A stretch of 64,000 nucleotides of DNA, taken from positions 3,782,001 to 3,846,000 of the forward strand of contig NC_085920.1 in the NCBI RefSeq assembly GCF_035222485.1, in the 5' to 3' direction. This stretch comes from Podospora pseudoanserina (lineage: Eukaryota; Ascomycota; Sordariomycetes; Sordariales; Podosporaceae). Within the stretch, counting starts at the first letter, position 1; each line of letters starts with the position of its first letter. Under the pieces are notes generated by a model. It was not told the origin of the DNA and searched no databases. It worked only from the letters and a program-made list of their open reading frames with translations. Of this stretch, positions 34,352-44,062 are shown piece after piece. Both the position numbers and the translations under genes were made by a program.

Positions 34352-35205
34352 ATGCGAAACGCTGCATTTGCCATTTGCCAACGACTATCCAACCAATTAC
34401 GACCAACCACACCTTCTCACCACCGTCATCATCCCCTGCTCTCATCCACCACCAGCATCATGACTGCCACCGTCCGCAACGATCCCATAGTCCCCACTTC
34501 CCCACCAGCAGCAAAGCGTCTCAAAACCGACACCAACGTTCCTGAGGAGGCGACCTCTTCCACTTCCACCACCACAACCGCAACAAAAGACACCACCACT
34601 ACAGCAGAAGGAAACACCACGACCAATTCCGCCACCACAACCACAACAACAGTCACCACAATGGCCGCCGAACCTGCTGCCGTCCCCTCCCTCCAAGTGA
34701 AGAAGTTGTCCTCCACCGCACGGCTGCCCACACGGGGATCTGCTTTCGCGGCGGGATATGATCTTTATGCGTCAAAGGACACGACTATTCCTGCGAGGGG
34801 AAAGGCGCTGGTTGATACGGATATTAGCATTGCTGTTCCGGCTAATACATGTAAGCACCCCCAATACCCTACTCCAACCCCCCGAACTGAAACATTTTGC
34901 TAATGTGTAACAATGTAGACGGGCGCATCGCCCCCCGCTCCGGCCTGGCCGCGAAACACTTTATCGACACTGGCGCCGGTGTCATCGACGCTGACTACCG
35001 CGGTCCGGTCAAGGTTCTCTTGTTCAACCATGCCGATTCCGACTTTGAGGTCAAGGAGGGGGATCGGATCGCGCAGCTGATTGTGGAACGGATTTTTACC
35101 CCCGAGGTGGTGGAGGTTCAGGAGTTGGAGGAGAGCGTGAGGGGGGCGGGGGGGTTTGGGAGTACGGGGGGTTTTGGGGCGGCTGCTGCTCCTGTCGTTA
35201 ACTAG
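34352..35205 (+). CDS. DUT1: Deoxyuridine 5'-triphosphate nucleotidohydrolase (dUTPase)
   Basis: Hydrolyses dUTP to dUMP and pyrophosphate, limiting uracil in DNA. Exons are 34352-34850 and 34919-35205 (261 aa). The 68-nt intron has a GTAAGC donor, a TGCTAAT branch and a TGTAG acceptor. All five trimeric dUTPase motifs are present: [14 protein letters not shown], the [13 protein letters not shown] block with catalytic Asp and Tyr, [12 protein letters not shown] and the Gly-rich [12 protein letters not shown]. The catalytic core is preceded by about 115 residues, unusually long. It has a basic, Arg-containing start ([19 protein letters not shown]) like a mitochondrial presequence, then a second ATG (34460), [11 protein letters not shown] resembling the c-Myc NLS, and a Thr-rich run. 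This suggests mitochondrial and nuclear forms. Confidence 0.95.
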
Positions 35206-35494
35206 GCGTTTGTTTTGATGATGGTTAATAACCGTTGGAGTTGGGTCTGAAAGTCATTTTGTCTTGTCAAGAAGCTGGTTAAGAATGATGGGCTCATTCA
35301 GGAATACGGCAAAATATAATCAAATTTGTAATCCAACAGAAAAAAATCATCGTGGTATATTCCCAACAGCAAAAAAGATATTCTATCGTACGCTTTCTAA
35401 GAGCTTTGCGTCGTCTAGGCCACATGCACCCTTTCTACTTGATCCCATTCAAACCCTCACTCCTATTACTCTCCTTAAACCCACATCCTATTGT

Positions 35495-36970
35495 TTACAA
35501 CCTCCTCGCCCTAAAAACCACCTTCGGCCCCCTCAAACTATCCAAATGCCTCACCAGCTTCAGCTCGGCCGCCTTGCTCTTCAGCACCTGCATCTGCTTC
35601 TTCCCTATTCCCCCCTCCCCATTCCCATTCCCATTCCCATTCCCATTCACCCCCCCTGTTTTCACCCCCCTAACCATCTCCTCCAACCGTCCCTCCAACC
35701 CCTCCGCCGTCTTGGCCAATACCTCATGCATACTCCCCAACACCCTCTCCGCCGCCCTCGCCAAAGGCAACTCCAATGCACCAACCCCATCCTCACTCAA
35801 CCAGCTTCTTCTAGTATCTAACCCTGGCTCTGTCGATGTAGAAGCGTCACAAACCGCCTCCCTCATCCTCACAACCATCAACGCGGCAAACATGTCCCCC
35901 GTCCCGGAGAAGTAGCAATCAATCGCCGGAAAGGAGATCTTGAACGCTCTGGGCTGTTTGGTACTCGTCATTGACGACCCGACAACGCTGAGGGTTTTTT
36001 TGTTGCCTGGGGTGTCGGGGTCTGTGTCGTCGGGAAGTGAGAGCGAGGTTATGACGATGTGTGGGACGCCGTAGCGGGAGTGGAGGACCTCAATCGCCTT
36101 GCCCAAGCTGAGCATATCCGTGATTTTCACCTCTGATAGCAGCCTGGTGTATTGTTAGCAGCCCCTTCATTCCTACCATCTCAATCCACAACCACCTCGT
36201 GCCCCCCTAAAAAAAAAAAGAAAACACAAAGGGAAAACTCACTCAGCCTCGAACTGATTAGGCAAACACAAATCCGCCTTTCCCGCCAAGCCCCGGTACA
36301 CAGGGACAACATCACCTCCGACATACAGATTCCCATTATCCCCCATCACCGGGTCCAGCACCCAAAAGAACCTCCCCTCCGCTCTGGACTTGAGTTCCTC
36401 CGCAATCCTCCCCACAGCCCCCAGCGCCTCCGCCCCAGGTACATACCCCGAGAGCATCATATCAAAGTCATCCAAAAACGACTGCTTAAGCCCCGACCAC
36501 AGATCGAGGATATGCTCAGGTGTCGAGCGGGTGCCCGTCCACTGCCCGTAGCCGGTGTGGTTAGAAAAATCGACCGTGTTCAGGGCCGCGACGTCGCAGC
36601 CGAGGGATTGCATGGTGAATGTTGCTATTTTGTTGCCGACGTATCTTTCGTTCTTGGGTGTCAGCAGAGGGCCATGCGGTGGGTGAACAGGGAGAGATGG
36701 GTGTTAGTTGAGTAGTGAGTCAAGAACTCATATCTTACAACCAAACCCAAACGAAGTGGCGAAGATATATCATGGTGGCAGCGGTAGTGAGAGTGAGGGC
36801 AGAGAGGTAAAGACTCACCCAGAAACGACCTTTCATAACCATTAGCCTAGCCACTCTCTCTAATATATACCACAAAAAGAAAAAAAATAGAAAAGAAAAA
36901 AAGATCAACACCATACATGGCTCGCAATAGCCAACACCCTCGTTTCTGGCACCGGTGGCTCTGCGCTCAT
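35495..36970 (-). CDS. BUD16: Pyridoxal kinase
   Basis: ATP-dependent kinase of the B6 salvage pathway (PdxK/Bud16 type). Four exons on the minus strand, 36970-36917, 36829-36819 (11 nt), 36644-36243 and 36143-35495, give 371 aa. The microexon encodes VVS plus part of Gly, and only with it is the family sequence LAIASH-VVSG-YVGNKIATFTMQSLGC obtained. Introns are 87, 174 and 99 nt with GCTAAT, GCTGAC and GCTAAC branch sites. Motifs include NTVDFSNHTGY for substrate binding, DPVMGDNGNLYV, LPNQFEAELLSEVKI and the anion-hole SGTGDMFAAL with the catalytic Asp. A hexamer repeat in the last exon (about 35625-35650) encodes a (Gly-Asn)n run near residue 310, an insertion relative to the core fold. 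Confidence 0.93.
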
Positions 36971-37842
36971 CTTGAAAGGAGGTTGTTGGCGATATAATGC
37001 GCCTTTCGGATCTATACGTATGCGACAAGCCCTGGTAATGTTTGCGCGGGCACCTCGACGACAAGCACCGGAGCGGGTGACGGGGCAAAGAATCCGGGGC
37101 GGCAGCTGTATTCAAAAATCGAGCGGGTATACCGGCCGAAAATGCAAATAGTAGTTAGTGTGCAGGAATATCAAAAAAAAAAAAAAAGTAAAGATTTGAC
37201 GTCCGTCATGTCATATAAAAAGTAATGTTCTAGAAAGAGCCGGTGACTCGACTTCTAAAACCATCCTGAAAATCCATAAGCGATATCGCCCTCCTTCCCC
37301 CAAAACCCCAGCCACGAACGCCCGATCAAAAACGTCAGCCCTTCACCGAAACCCAAGATCCTGGCATCCTACCAAGCTACTAATAAACCGGGCACATGGC
37401 GAAAAAAGGGGTTCTAGAAACAGACTGCGCTGACCCAAGCAGGGTATCTAGCTAGACTCATGCACATAGTATTTACCCCGCCATCCATGAGGCTGCCCCG
37501 CACCCATTCTCCAAAGTGCTGAGACCGCCACAACGATGCCCAAAAGATGGGACGAGAGGGATTCTAGACATCAAATACAGGTCTGACCAAAAAAAAAAAA
37601 AAACCGGTTATGCCAACAATGCAATATGGCACCAAGACAGACTTCATTAACCCCCCATGCACCTGCCCCAAAATCGATACCAAATGGTGGTTGACAACTA
37701 TTAACATGTTGATACACACTCCCACAAAAAGTACATCTACCACACCAATCTTGCAGGTATCCATGCACAAGGTCAACTCCATCTGATTGTATACGTGACG
37801 GTCGTTATCGTTTTAGATTGCGCTTCCTCTCCATCGCGGCCG
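36971..37842. other. Intergenic, pyridoxal kinase promoter and PCNA 3' flank
   Basis: A14 runs near 37172-37187 and 37590-37603. No gene is seen; the open frames at 37564-37782 have no motif. Confidence 0.5.
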
Positions 37843-38738
37843 TTACTCCTCGTCGCCGATCTGTATAACCGTTAGCTTGAACTCTTCCAAGACAGAAATG
37901 GGTGGTGAAACATTACCTTTGGCGCAAGGTAGAAGCGGAGATAGCTGCCACCCTCCAGACCATACTCCACCATCAAGGGCACCTCAGCCGACAAGCAAAG
38001 CTTGACCTGGTTCGACAACGGCTGCGCCTTGCAAAAGTTGGTGAGATATTTCAGAGAAAAGGTCAGAGCAACCGACTCGCTCAACTCAATCTCGACCGCC
38101 TCGTTGGGCTTGTCAACAGGCGTGTGTTGTCTCAGAGTAATAGACCCGTTGCCGATATCACCAGTCGAAGAAAACTTGACACCGTCCTTGGTCGCCTCGA
38201 TAGTAACAGACTCCGACATGGCCATGAGATCAGTCGTGATGCGCTTGAACTCGGCTGATGGCATGCTGATGGTGGCGGCATACTCGGTGTCGGGGATGCC
38301 CAAGTGCTCCTGGTCAATGTCCATGAGCTTGAGGTCGTACTCGGAGATTCTGTCCTGGGCGGTCGCCTCGAAAACCAAGTTCAGCACATCGGGGGCGTCC
38401 TCGGCCTTGAGGGTCAACGTGTCGTCACGGCCGGCCGCACGCAGCACCTTGGTAAGGGAGGTGAGGTTGACGCCGAGGGCAATGTTGCGGTCGCAGCGGA
38501 AGGGAGAGAAGGCTTCGGCCTTGAGCATCATGGAAACGAGGGCGACGTGGCTGTTGTCCATGGCCTGGAGGGCAATGCCGCTGTCATTGCAGTCGAAGTT
38601 GCAATCCTGGACGAGGTCCTTGATGGCATCGACGGCCTGTTGAGACAAGTTGTCAGTCACCAAGCAGCTCGAAGAATCAATGGCGCCAAAACTCACACTC
38701 TTGAAGAGATTCGCCGTGTCCAACCGAGCTTCAAGCAT
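37843..38738 (-). CDS. PCNA: Proliferating cell nuclear antigen (sliding clamp)
   Basis: Homotrimeric DNA sliding clamp for polymerases delta and epsilon and repair factors. Exons on the minus strand are 38738-38697, 38636-37917 and 37860-37843, giving 259 aa, the usual PCNA length. The 60-nt and 55-nt introns have GTGAGT and GTAATG donors. The sequence is near-canonical: [33 protein letters not shown], the [13 protein letters not shown] block, [12 protein letters not shown] in the interdomain connector loop, [19 protein letters not shown] with the conserved lysine 164 region, and the C-terminal LAPKIGDEE. The final exon is only 18 nt (IGDEE plus stop). The lysine of the usual LLKKVVDAI is replaced by FKSAVDAI at the first exon junction. 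Confidence 0.98.
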
Positions 38739-39558
38739 TGCTATTGGGGGATATCGTCAGCTTCTGGTGTCGGTCGAGGGGCTAGGCCGCAAGGTGCCGT
38801 GACGACAGCGATCTGTCTGCAGGGAATTCTTACTGAATGTGGATGGGTGAAGTTAGTGGCAAAGGTAGTGATATAGGTCGAGGGTATCGAGAGCGACCAG
38901 AGCTGTGCTGCTGGAAGAAGTCGCGGCGGTTGTCGTGGAAAGATCTTGGGTCGAAATGTTGTTGAATTCTGAGTGGGAGAAGGCAAAAGAAAGTGGAACG
39001 CGACAACGCGCTTTTGGTGGTTGCCCGAAAAGACGCGACCAGGGGTTTGATTGATTCCTTGTTTTGGCCTAGCGCCTTTGGTTGCCTATGCCAGCTGTCA
39101 AATGTTGAATCATGGCCCCCCCCCTATCTCATAGAGCCTCACACCGACAGTTTGTTTTGGTTTTGGTTTTCCAAGCGCTCAATGGCATATATTGAACTGC
39201 TCAATACCATGTCCCAATTATCTAATTACAAAAAACATGTGCTGAGTAAACACATAGAGTCCACCAACATTCCCTCCAGCAATTTTCCCTGCTGCCATCC
39301 CATAACGCCTCCCTCGATAGTCCTGTTTCCCAAAAACATTTTGAATAGTGCGAACCATTCCAGCAGAAAATATAAAGATCAAAAAGAAGGGAGAAAAAAA
39401 ATAAGCGGGAAGCGTTTCTATACAAGCCTCCATCTAGTAAAAAAACACTAGGCGATAATGCGTATGACTGACTGACCCCAAGCCTGAGCTGATCGATGCG
39501 AGGTGAAAAGAGGAAAAAGGTGGATAGATCGTTTGTGTTGTTTTTATCGTCATAAGAA
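38739..39558. other. Intergenic, PCNA promoter and 3' flank of the vezatin-like gene
   Basis: Holds the ACGCG cluster at 38998-39038. The open frame at 38993-39451 is unconvincing. No gene is seen. Confidence 0.5.
38998..39038 (-). promoter_or_regulatory. Cluster of three MCB-core (ACGCG) elements upstream of PCNA
   Basis: ACGCGA at 38998-39003, ACGCG at 39006-39010 and ACGCGA at 39033-39038, all about 260-300 bases upstream of the PCNA ATG. The core is that bound by MBF-type G1/S factors, though none is the perfect ACGCGT palindrome. Confidence 0.5.
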
Positions 39559-41674
39559 TCATAATGATACGCGCGCTGGGGCGGGCATGGTGGATCGTTT
39601 GGGCCGGAGGTTGATGACCATTTCAAGCTCCTTGAGCATGCCTCGACTGGCATCGGCGTCTTGCCTGATGGACTCTCGTCTCTCCCGTTCCTCCTTCATC
39701 CTGGCGATGCGCTCTTCTCTGGTGAGCATGCTTCGAGGCCGTGTTGGTGGGAGAGAAACAGCCTCGAACACTTCGGCTTCGTCGTCACCCTTAGCGCTCC
39801 CAAAGCTCGAACTGCTCGGTGATTCGCCGGTAAGAGCCTTGAACGCTTCCAAGGCCCCACCTTCCTCGACAGTGGTGAGGCCGCTCAGAGATGTTGCCGG
39901 TGATAGCATGGTGCTGATGGAAGAGAGTCGCTTCTCGTTCCGGTCGATACCCGATGCCAGCGCTGCTTTGCCCTCCTCCCAAGCTTGTTGCAGGAGCTTG
40001 AGGTCCTGACCAATGGATTCATACTGAGCCATGAGATTTAGACCCAGCTCAGACACGTCTTCGGCCTCGTTGAGTGTTCTCTCAGACTCCTCTCGTAACA
40101 ACGCGAGCTTGGCTTGAAGTCCACGGATGCCCGTGGACAAAGAGTTGAGTTTTTGAAACTGAGATCGTCGCCTCTCTCGGTTTGGAGATAATGGGAATTT
40201 GGACTCTTGAACCGTGGGGAAAGCTATTCCGTGTCAGCGAATTGCAACCAGATTCAAGCCGCGCGAAAGGCTTACTCTCTTCCTCGTCGAGGATTTGCCG
40301 GACCTTGGATAAACCCTCGTCCGTCGCCTCGGTCAGGGCACGAAGGCTCTCGACAGCCGTTGACCACCGCAAAAAGTCCGTGTTGTCTCCGGTAGCCTCC
40401 AAAGCGAGCAACGAGCACAGGAAAATCTTCCTGATGGTATGAAACCTGGCAGCTGCAATTTTCAGTGTCTTGACAGACTCTGGATCGTCAAACTCGCGAT
40501 CCGAGAAACCCTGCATAGCATCCGAGATATCAAAATCGCTGATATCATAGACATCGTGGAACTTTTCGATATCCAACTGCTCTGAAAATCCCTTGATCAC
40601 TGATGACACTTTGATGTACGTCTTGATCATCTCAGCCAAACGGGCCTTTAGCGTCTTCCGTAGTCTGCTACATCGGCGAGTCTGGCTTCTGTCCTCTAAC
40701 CGGCTGATAGGGGGCAACGGAGCGCTTCTGAACTTGAGTTAGTTTCGGGACGTGGCAATGGGGCCGGTTCATCTTACAGCCTGTAGCCCCTTGAGACGAG
40801 CTCCACCTCTTGGATAAGGGACAGCGCCGCGCTGGAGACACCATCAAAGTCTTGCGACTTGGCCACGAATGCAGACACCTCGGCCAGTGCCTGATTCCTA
40901 AGATATCGTATCCACTGCTGGCGGATGTAGAAGTGCGCCACCAGACCGAACCCAACAAGCACCACCGTCGTGAATGCAATCTTCCCCTTTGTCAACTGGG
41001 CATATCCTCCCATGTACACCCATCGAATCACACACGCTACCACCAGGGCGCCCGTAGCCGTTATTAATATTCCCGTTGACGTTGGAACCACCACGTTCTG
41101 CGGAACATCCGACGCATCCCTATTTCGGTTGAAGAAGTTGTAGTTCCCCGTAATCGAGTGCCCAGCTAATAGTTGTGAGGCGACGATGGTGTATCTGAAC
41201 TGCTCGATAAACTTGAGGTTGTCGGCCCGATCTATTCTCGATGCTACAGCCTTCTGCCAAACGAACAAATCGTTAGCGACGTCACCATGCAGTGCGCTGC
41301 GGCAACAGTAAAAGAAAAGGAAAAAAAGAGGCAAAAGCGGCTTACCGAGTATGAAAGATGTAGCGACCCCAGCCTGCTCGTCCTGTTCCGCGGGACATCT
41401 AGCCGCAGCGGATCCGGAATCTTACTCCGGAAGCGCTTCTTGATGGTCGGACGTCCTACCGGAGCAAAGGACGGGCTCGATGGCGGCGACACATCGTGCT
41501 CTGAGACCTCGGGCGTGCTCCAGTCCAGCTGTTTGTCGCCTTGGTCTGTGATGAATAGGGGTATCAGTATTGCCCAGGATGCCATCTTGTTTGTTGTGGC
41601 CGGAAGAGTAAAAAGATGGACTGACCGTGCAGATATTCGTCGAGGGGAGAGTGGTCCTGAATAACGGTCTCCAT
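39559..41674 (-). CDS. Vezatin/Inp2-like membrane protein (myosin-binding motif of peroxisomes)
   Basis: Five exons on the minus strand, 41674-41626, 41545-41346, 41253-40778, 40727-40276 and 40223-39559, give 613 aa. Every junction restores frame and each intron has a CTAAC/CTGAC/CTGAT branch site. Intron 1 uses a GTCAGT donor. The N-terminus is Pro/Ser-rich with the basic stretch TIKKRFRSKIP. Two adjacent membrane segments lie at about 150-200 (TGILITATGALVVACVI and IAFTTVVLVGFGLVAHFYI), followed by the long helical region typical of fungal vezatin/Inp2 proteins (LIQEVELVSRGYRL; SRLRKTLKARLAEMIKTY). In yeast, Inp2 is the peroxisomal receptor for the class V myosin. The C-terminus is charged and coiled-coil-like (EERIARMKEERERRESIRQD). 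Family assignment is from the paired TM plus RGYRL signature. Confidence 0.8.
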
Positions 41675-42934
41675 CAAAGCAAAGTGTCGCGATGCCAGTT
41701 CCCCATCTGCCCGCCACTGCGCACCCCTAGAGACCCGACCGTTTTGTTTCGCAATCCCTCCCGATATTTGGTGTCGCACAAAGGGGCTCGCAGACGTCAC
41801 ACGATGCGGCCACACGTGAGTGGTTCCGGGTGGTTGTCGTGGGACAAGAAAGGGAGGCCGTCGGGTGGTGGTGGTTGGTGGTGTGGTGTGTACTGTAAAG
41901 GAGTGGCGGCGACAAGTCGTTTAGCGCTAGGGGTGGCCGGTTGTGGTTGTGGTGGTGGTGGGCTTTACGAATAGCCGCTGTGCATGTTTCTATCGTGGTC
42001 GCGGCCAGTGACTGGAAGATGTGTGTATATCGGGGACGGGTGTCAAGACGGAGACCGGGCGACCTCTTGGGGTGAGTGGGTGATGCTTGAGAGTCAGGGA
42101 ACAGGTGGACAGGAAGCTAGAGCTGCAATCGAAGGAGTCGATGGCCGAAAATAACAACAAACGCACTGGGAAGGTCGCTAAAGGCTCTCATTAAAAGTTG
42201 GGGGTTAGCTGCGAAGCTTCTGGTGGATTGAGCATCCCTGTCACGTAGCCTTCATTTAAGAAGCACAATGCGGAAATAATGTCCAGGGTCTGGCTTCCTT
42301 TACATCATCTCGGTGCACTCGGCCCGTCATAGGAGCATGTCTTGAATTCTGCAGTCGGTCTATCCTGTCCTCGGTAGCAGCCTATGGCAGCTTCAGATGC
42401 AGCTGCAAGATATTCAACTCGAAGCATCATCTTGAAATACCTGCTCACACCCAAGTAGGTTCAGTGAGATAATGCCACAGGGCAGTGCAGCAGGGGAACG
42501 GCATCTTTTATTCCCAGCGGACAATTGCCCAATCTCGGCCCTCCAAAAACGGTCATTACCGTACCTACCGTATCGATACAGGACCCGTGCTCCGGGGCCC
42601 CACACAAGCTGGCCCCTGGCCCATGTTCATTTCCAACTGGCGGACCCAAACAGCCTGTTTGAGCGGGTGGGTCCTCCCAAGAGGCGCTGCATTGAGCCTC
42701 AGCGATCGTGATAATCATCACTTCCAGCATCACCCATATCAAAAACAACCACCAGTCAAACCTCCGCCGATTGTCATTCGCCCCGCGCAGACTAGCATTC
42801 CCCATCTCACGGAAGTTTCCATTCCCTCTACTCCGTACCAACCACTTGGCTCTGTCCTGCGCCCCAGATCTGTCACCGCACCCAACCGCGGCCGCAACAC
42901 CAAACCCTCCCCCCAAACCCATAAACCAACCACG
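41675..42934. other. Divergent promoter region between the vezatin-like gene and EMC6
   Basis: Contains TGG/GTGG-rich tracts near 41858-41965 and no recognisable gene. The overlapping open frames at 42461-42964 (-) and 42485-43051 (+) lack motifs. Confidence 0.5.
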
Positions 42935-43380
42935 ATGCCCTCCCAGCAAGAACTCGACTTTCAAATCTCCCCACTAGTTCAAGAATCACTAGTCCACAAC
43001 ACCAGAGTACGTCCCCCCGAACCCAACCAAAAACCACGACCCACTAACTGACCTACCCCCCATAGACCCTCCACAACCTCCAATCCCTCACAGCCTCCCT
43101 CTTCGGCGTCGGCGCCGGCATTTTAGGTCTAGAGTCCTACTCCGGCTTCCTCTTCTACCTCGTCTTCTCCCTCATCACAACCCTCCTCTTCTACGCTCTG
43201 AGAATAGCTCCCACGGCGACATCCTCCCCCTCTTCTTCTTCTTCCTCCACCACCTCAAAAGGAGGCGTCCTGTCCCGGTATTTCAGGAGTCCGCTCGATT
43301 TCTGGACAGCGGGGCTCACGAACGGGCTGGCGGGGTTTATTCTGACTTGGACGCTGTTTTATGGGTTGGTGAGGGCATGA
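42935..43380 (+). CDS. EMC6: ER membrane protein complex subunit 6
   Basis: Subunit of the EMC insertase that places tail-anchored and multipass proteins in the ER membrane. Exons are 42935-43006 and 43066-43380 (128 aa). The 59-nt intron has a GTACGT donor, an ACTAACTGAC branch and an ATAG acceptor. The signature NTRTLHNLQSLTASLFGVG-AGILGLESYSGFLFY is split by the intron after NTR. Three hydrophobic helices are visible (GVGAGILGL, FLFYLVFSLITTLLFYAL, GLAGFILTWTLFYGLV). A Ser/Thr-rich loop of about 20 residues (TSSPSSSSSSTTSKGG) separates helices 2 and 3. Length matches yeast and human EMC6 (about 108-110 aa) apart from that loop. Confidence 0.93.
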
Positions 43381-43691
43381 GGGTGGGAAGGGCCTTTGGG
43401 ACTGACGGGATGATGTGTAGATATTGACGGGCGGGGGTATGGAAAAGAAAATACATCAGAGACTTTTGGGTTTTTTCGACAATGATGGTGGGATTGACAA
43501 GGAGGGTGATATCACACTTCTTTTCATTTACCTACCCATCGGTCAGCCAAACACAAATAACAATCATCAACTAGATAAATGCCCGAATTCATACACACCT
43601 ATCTATCTAACCTATACTATTCGTTTCGGTATTTAAATATCTAGGCGACAGACACACCAGCATGTCTACCTACCTTGTCTTTTCGTGCCAT

Positions 43692-43727
<36 letters not shown>

Positions 43728-44062
43728 CCCCAAAACAACATCAAAAGCCTTCCTTTAAACACGCCAAAAACCTAAATAGAACAAAAAAAAAATCCCAGAA
43801 GCAAGCAAAAGCAGATACCAAAAAAAAAACACCATAATTCCAGACACCATCAACCATCGAAAAGAACAAGCTCAAGAAAAAAAAAGAAAAAAACTAAAAA
43901 CAAAAAGAGGTATCATATTCACAAAGAGTTACAAAACTCAAAGTCCTCCCCCCTCAAGATAATTCCTCCCAATCCTTTACCCCCTCCCTCCATCCCAATA
44001 TCCTAACCCTTTCAATCCCTTCATCATCTTCATCACTCATTCCCCATTTTCTCCCACCCCCT
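43381..44062. other. Intergenic between convergent EMC6 and IQGAP genes, A/C-rich
   Basis: A-rich tracts (43787-43796, 43821-43830, 43878-43900) and the (AAC)11 array. No gene is seen. Confidence 0.5.
43694..43726. repeat. (AAC)11 trinucleotide microsatellite
   Basis: Eleven perfect AAC units between the 3' ends of EMC6 and the IQGAP gene. Confidence 0.95.
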
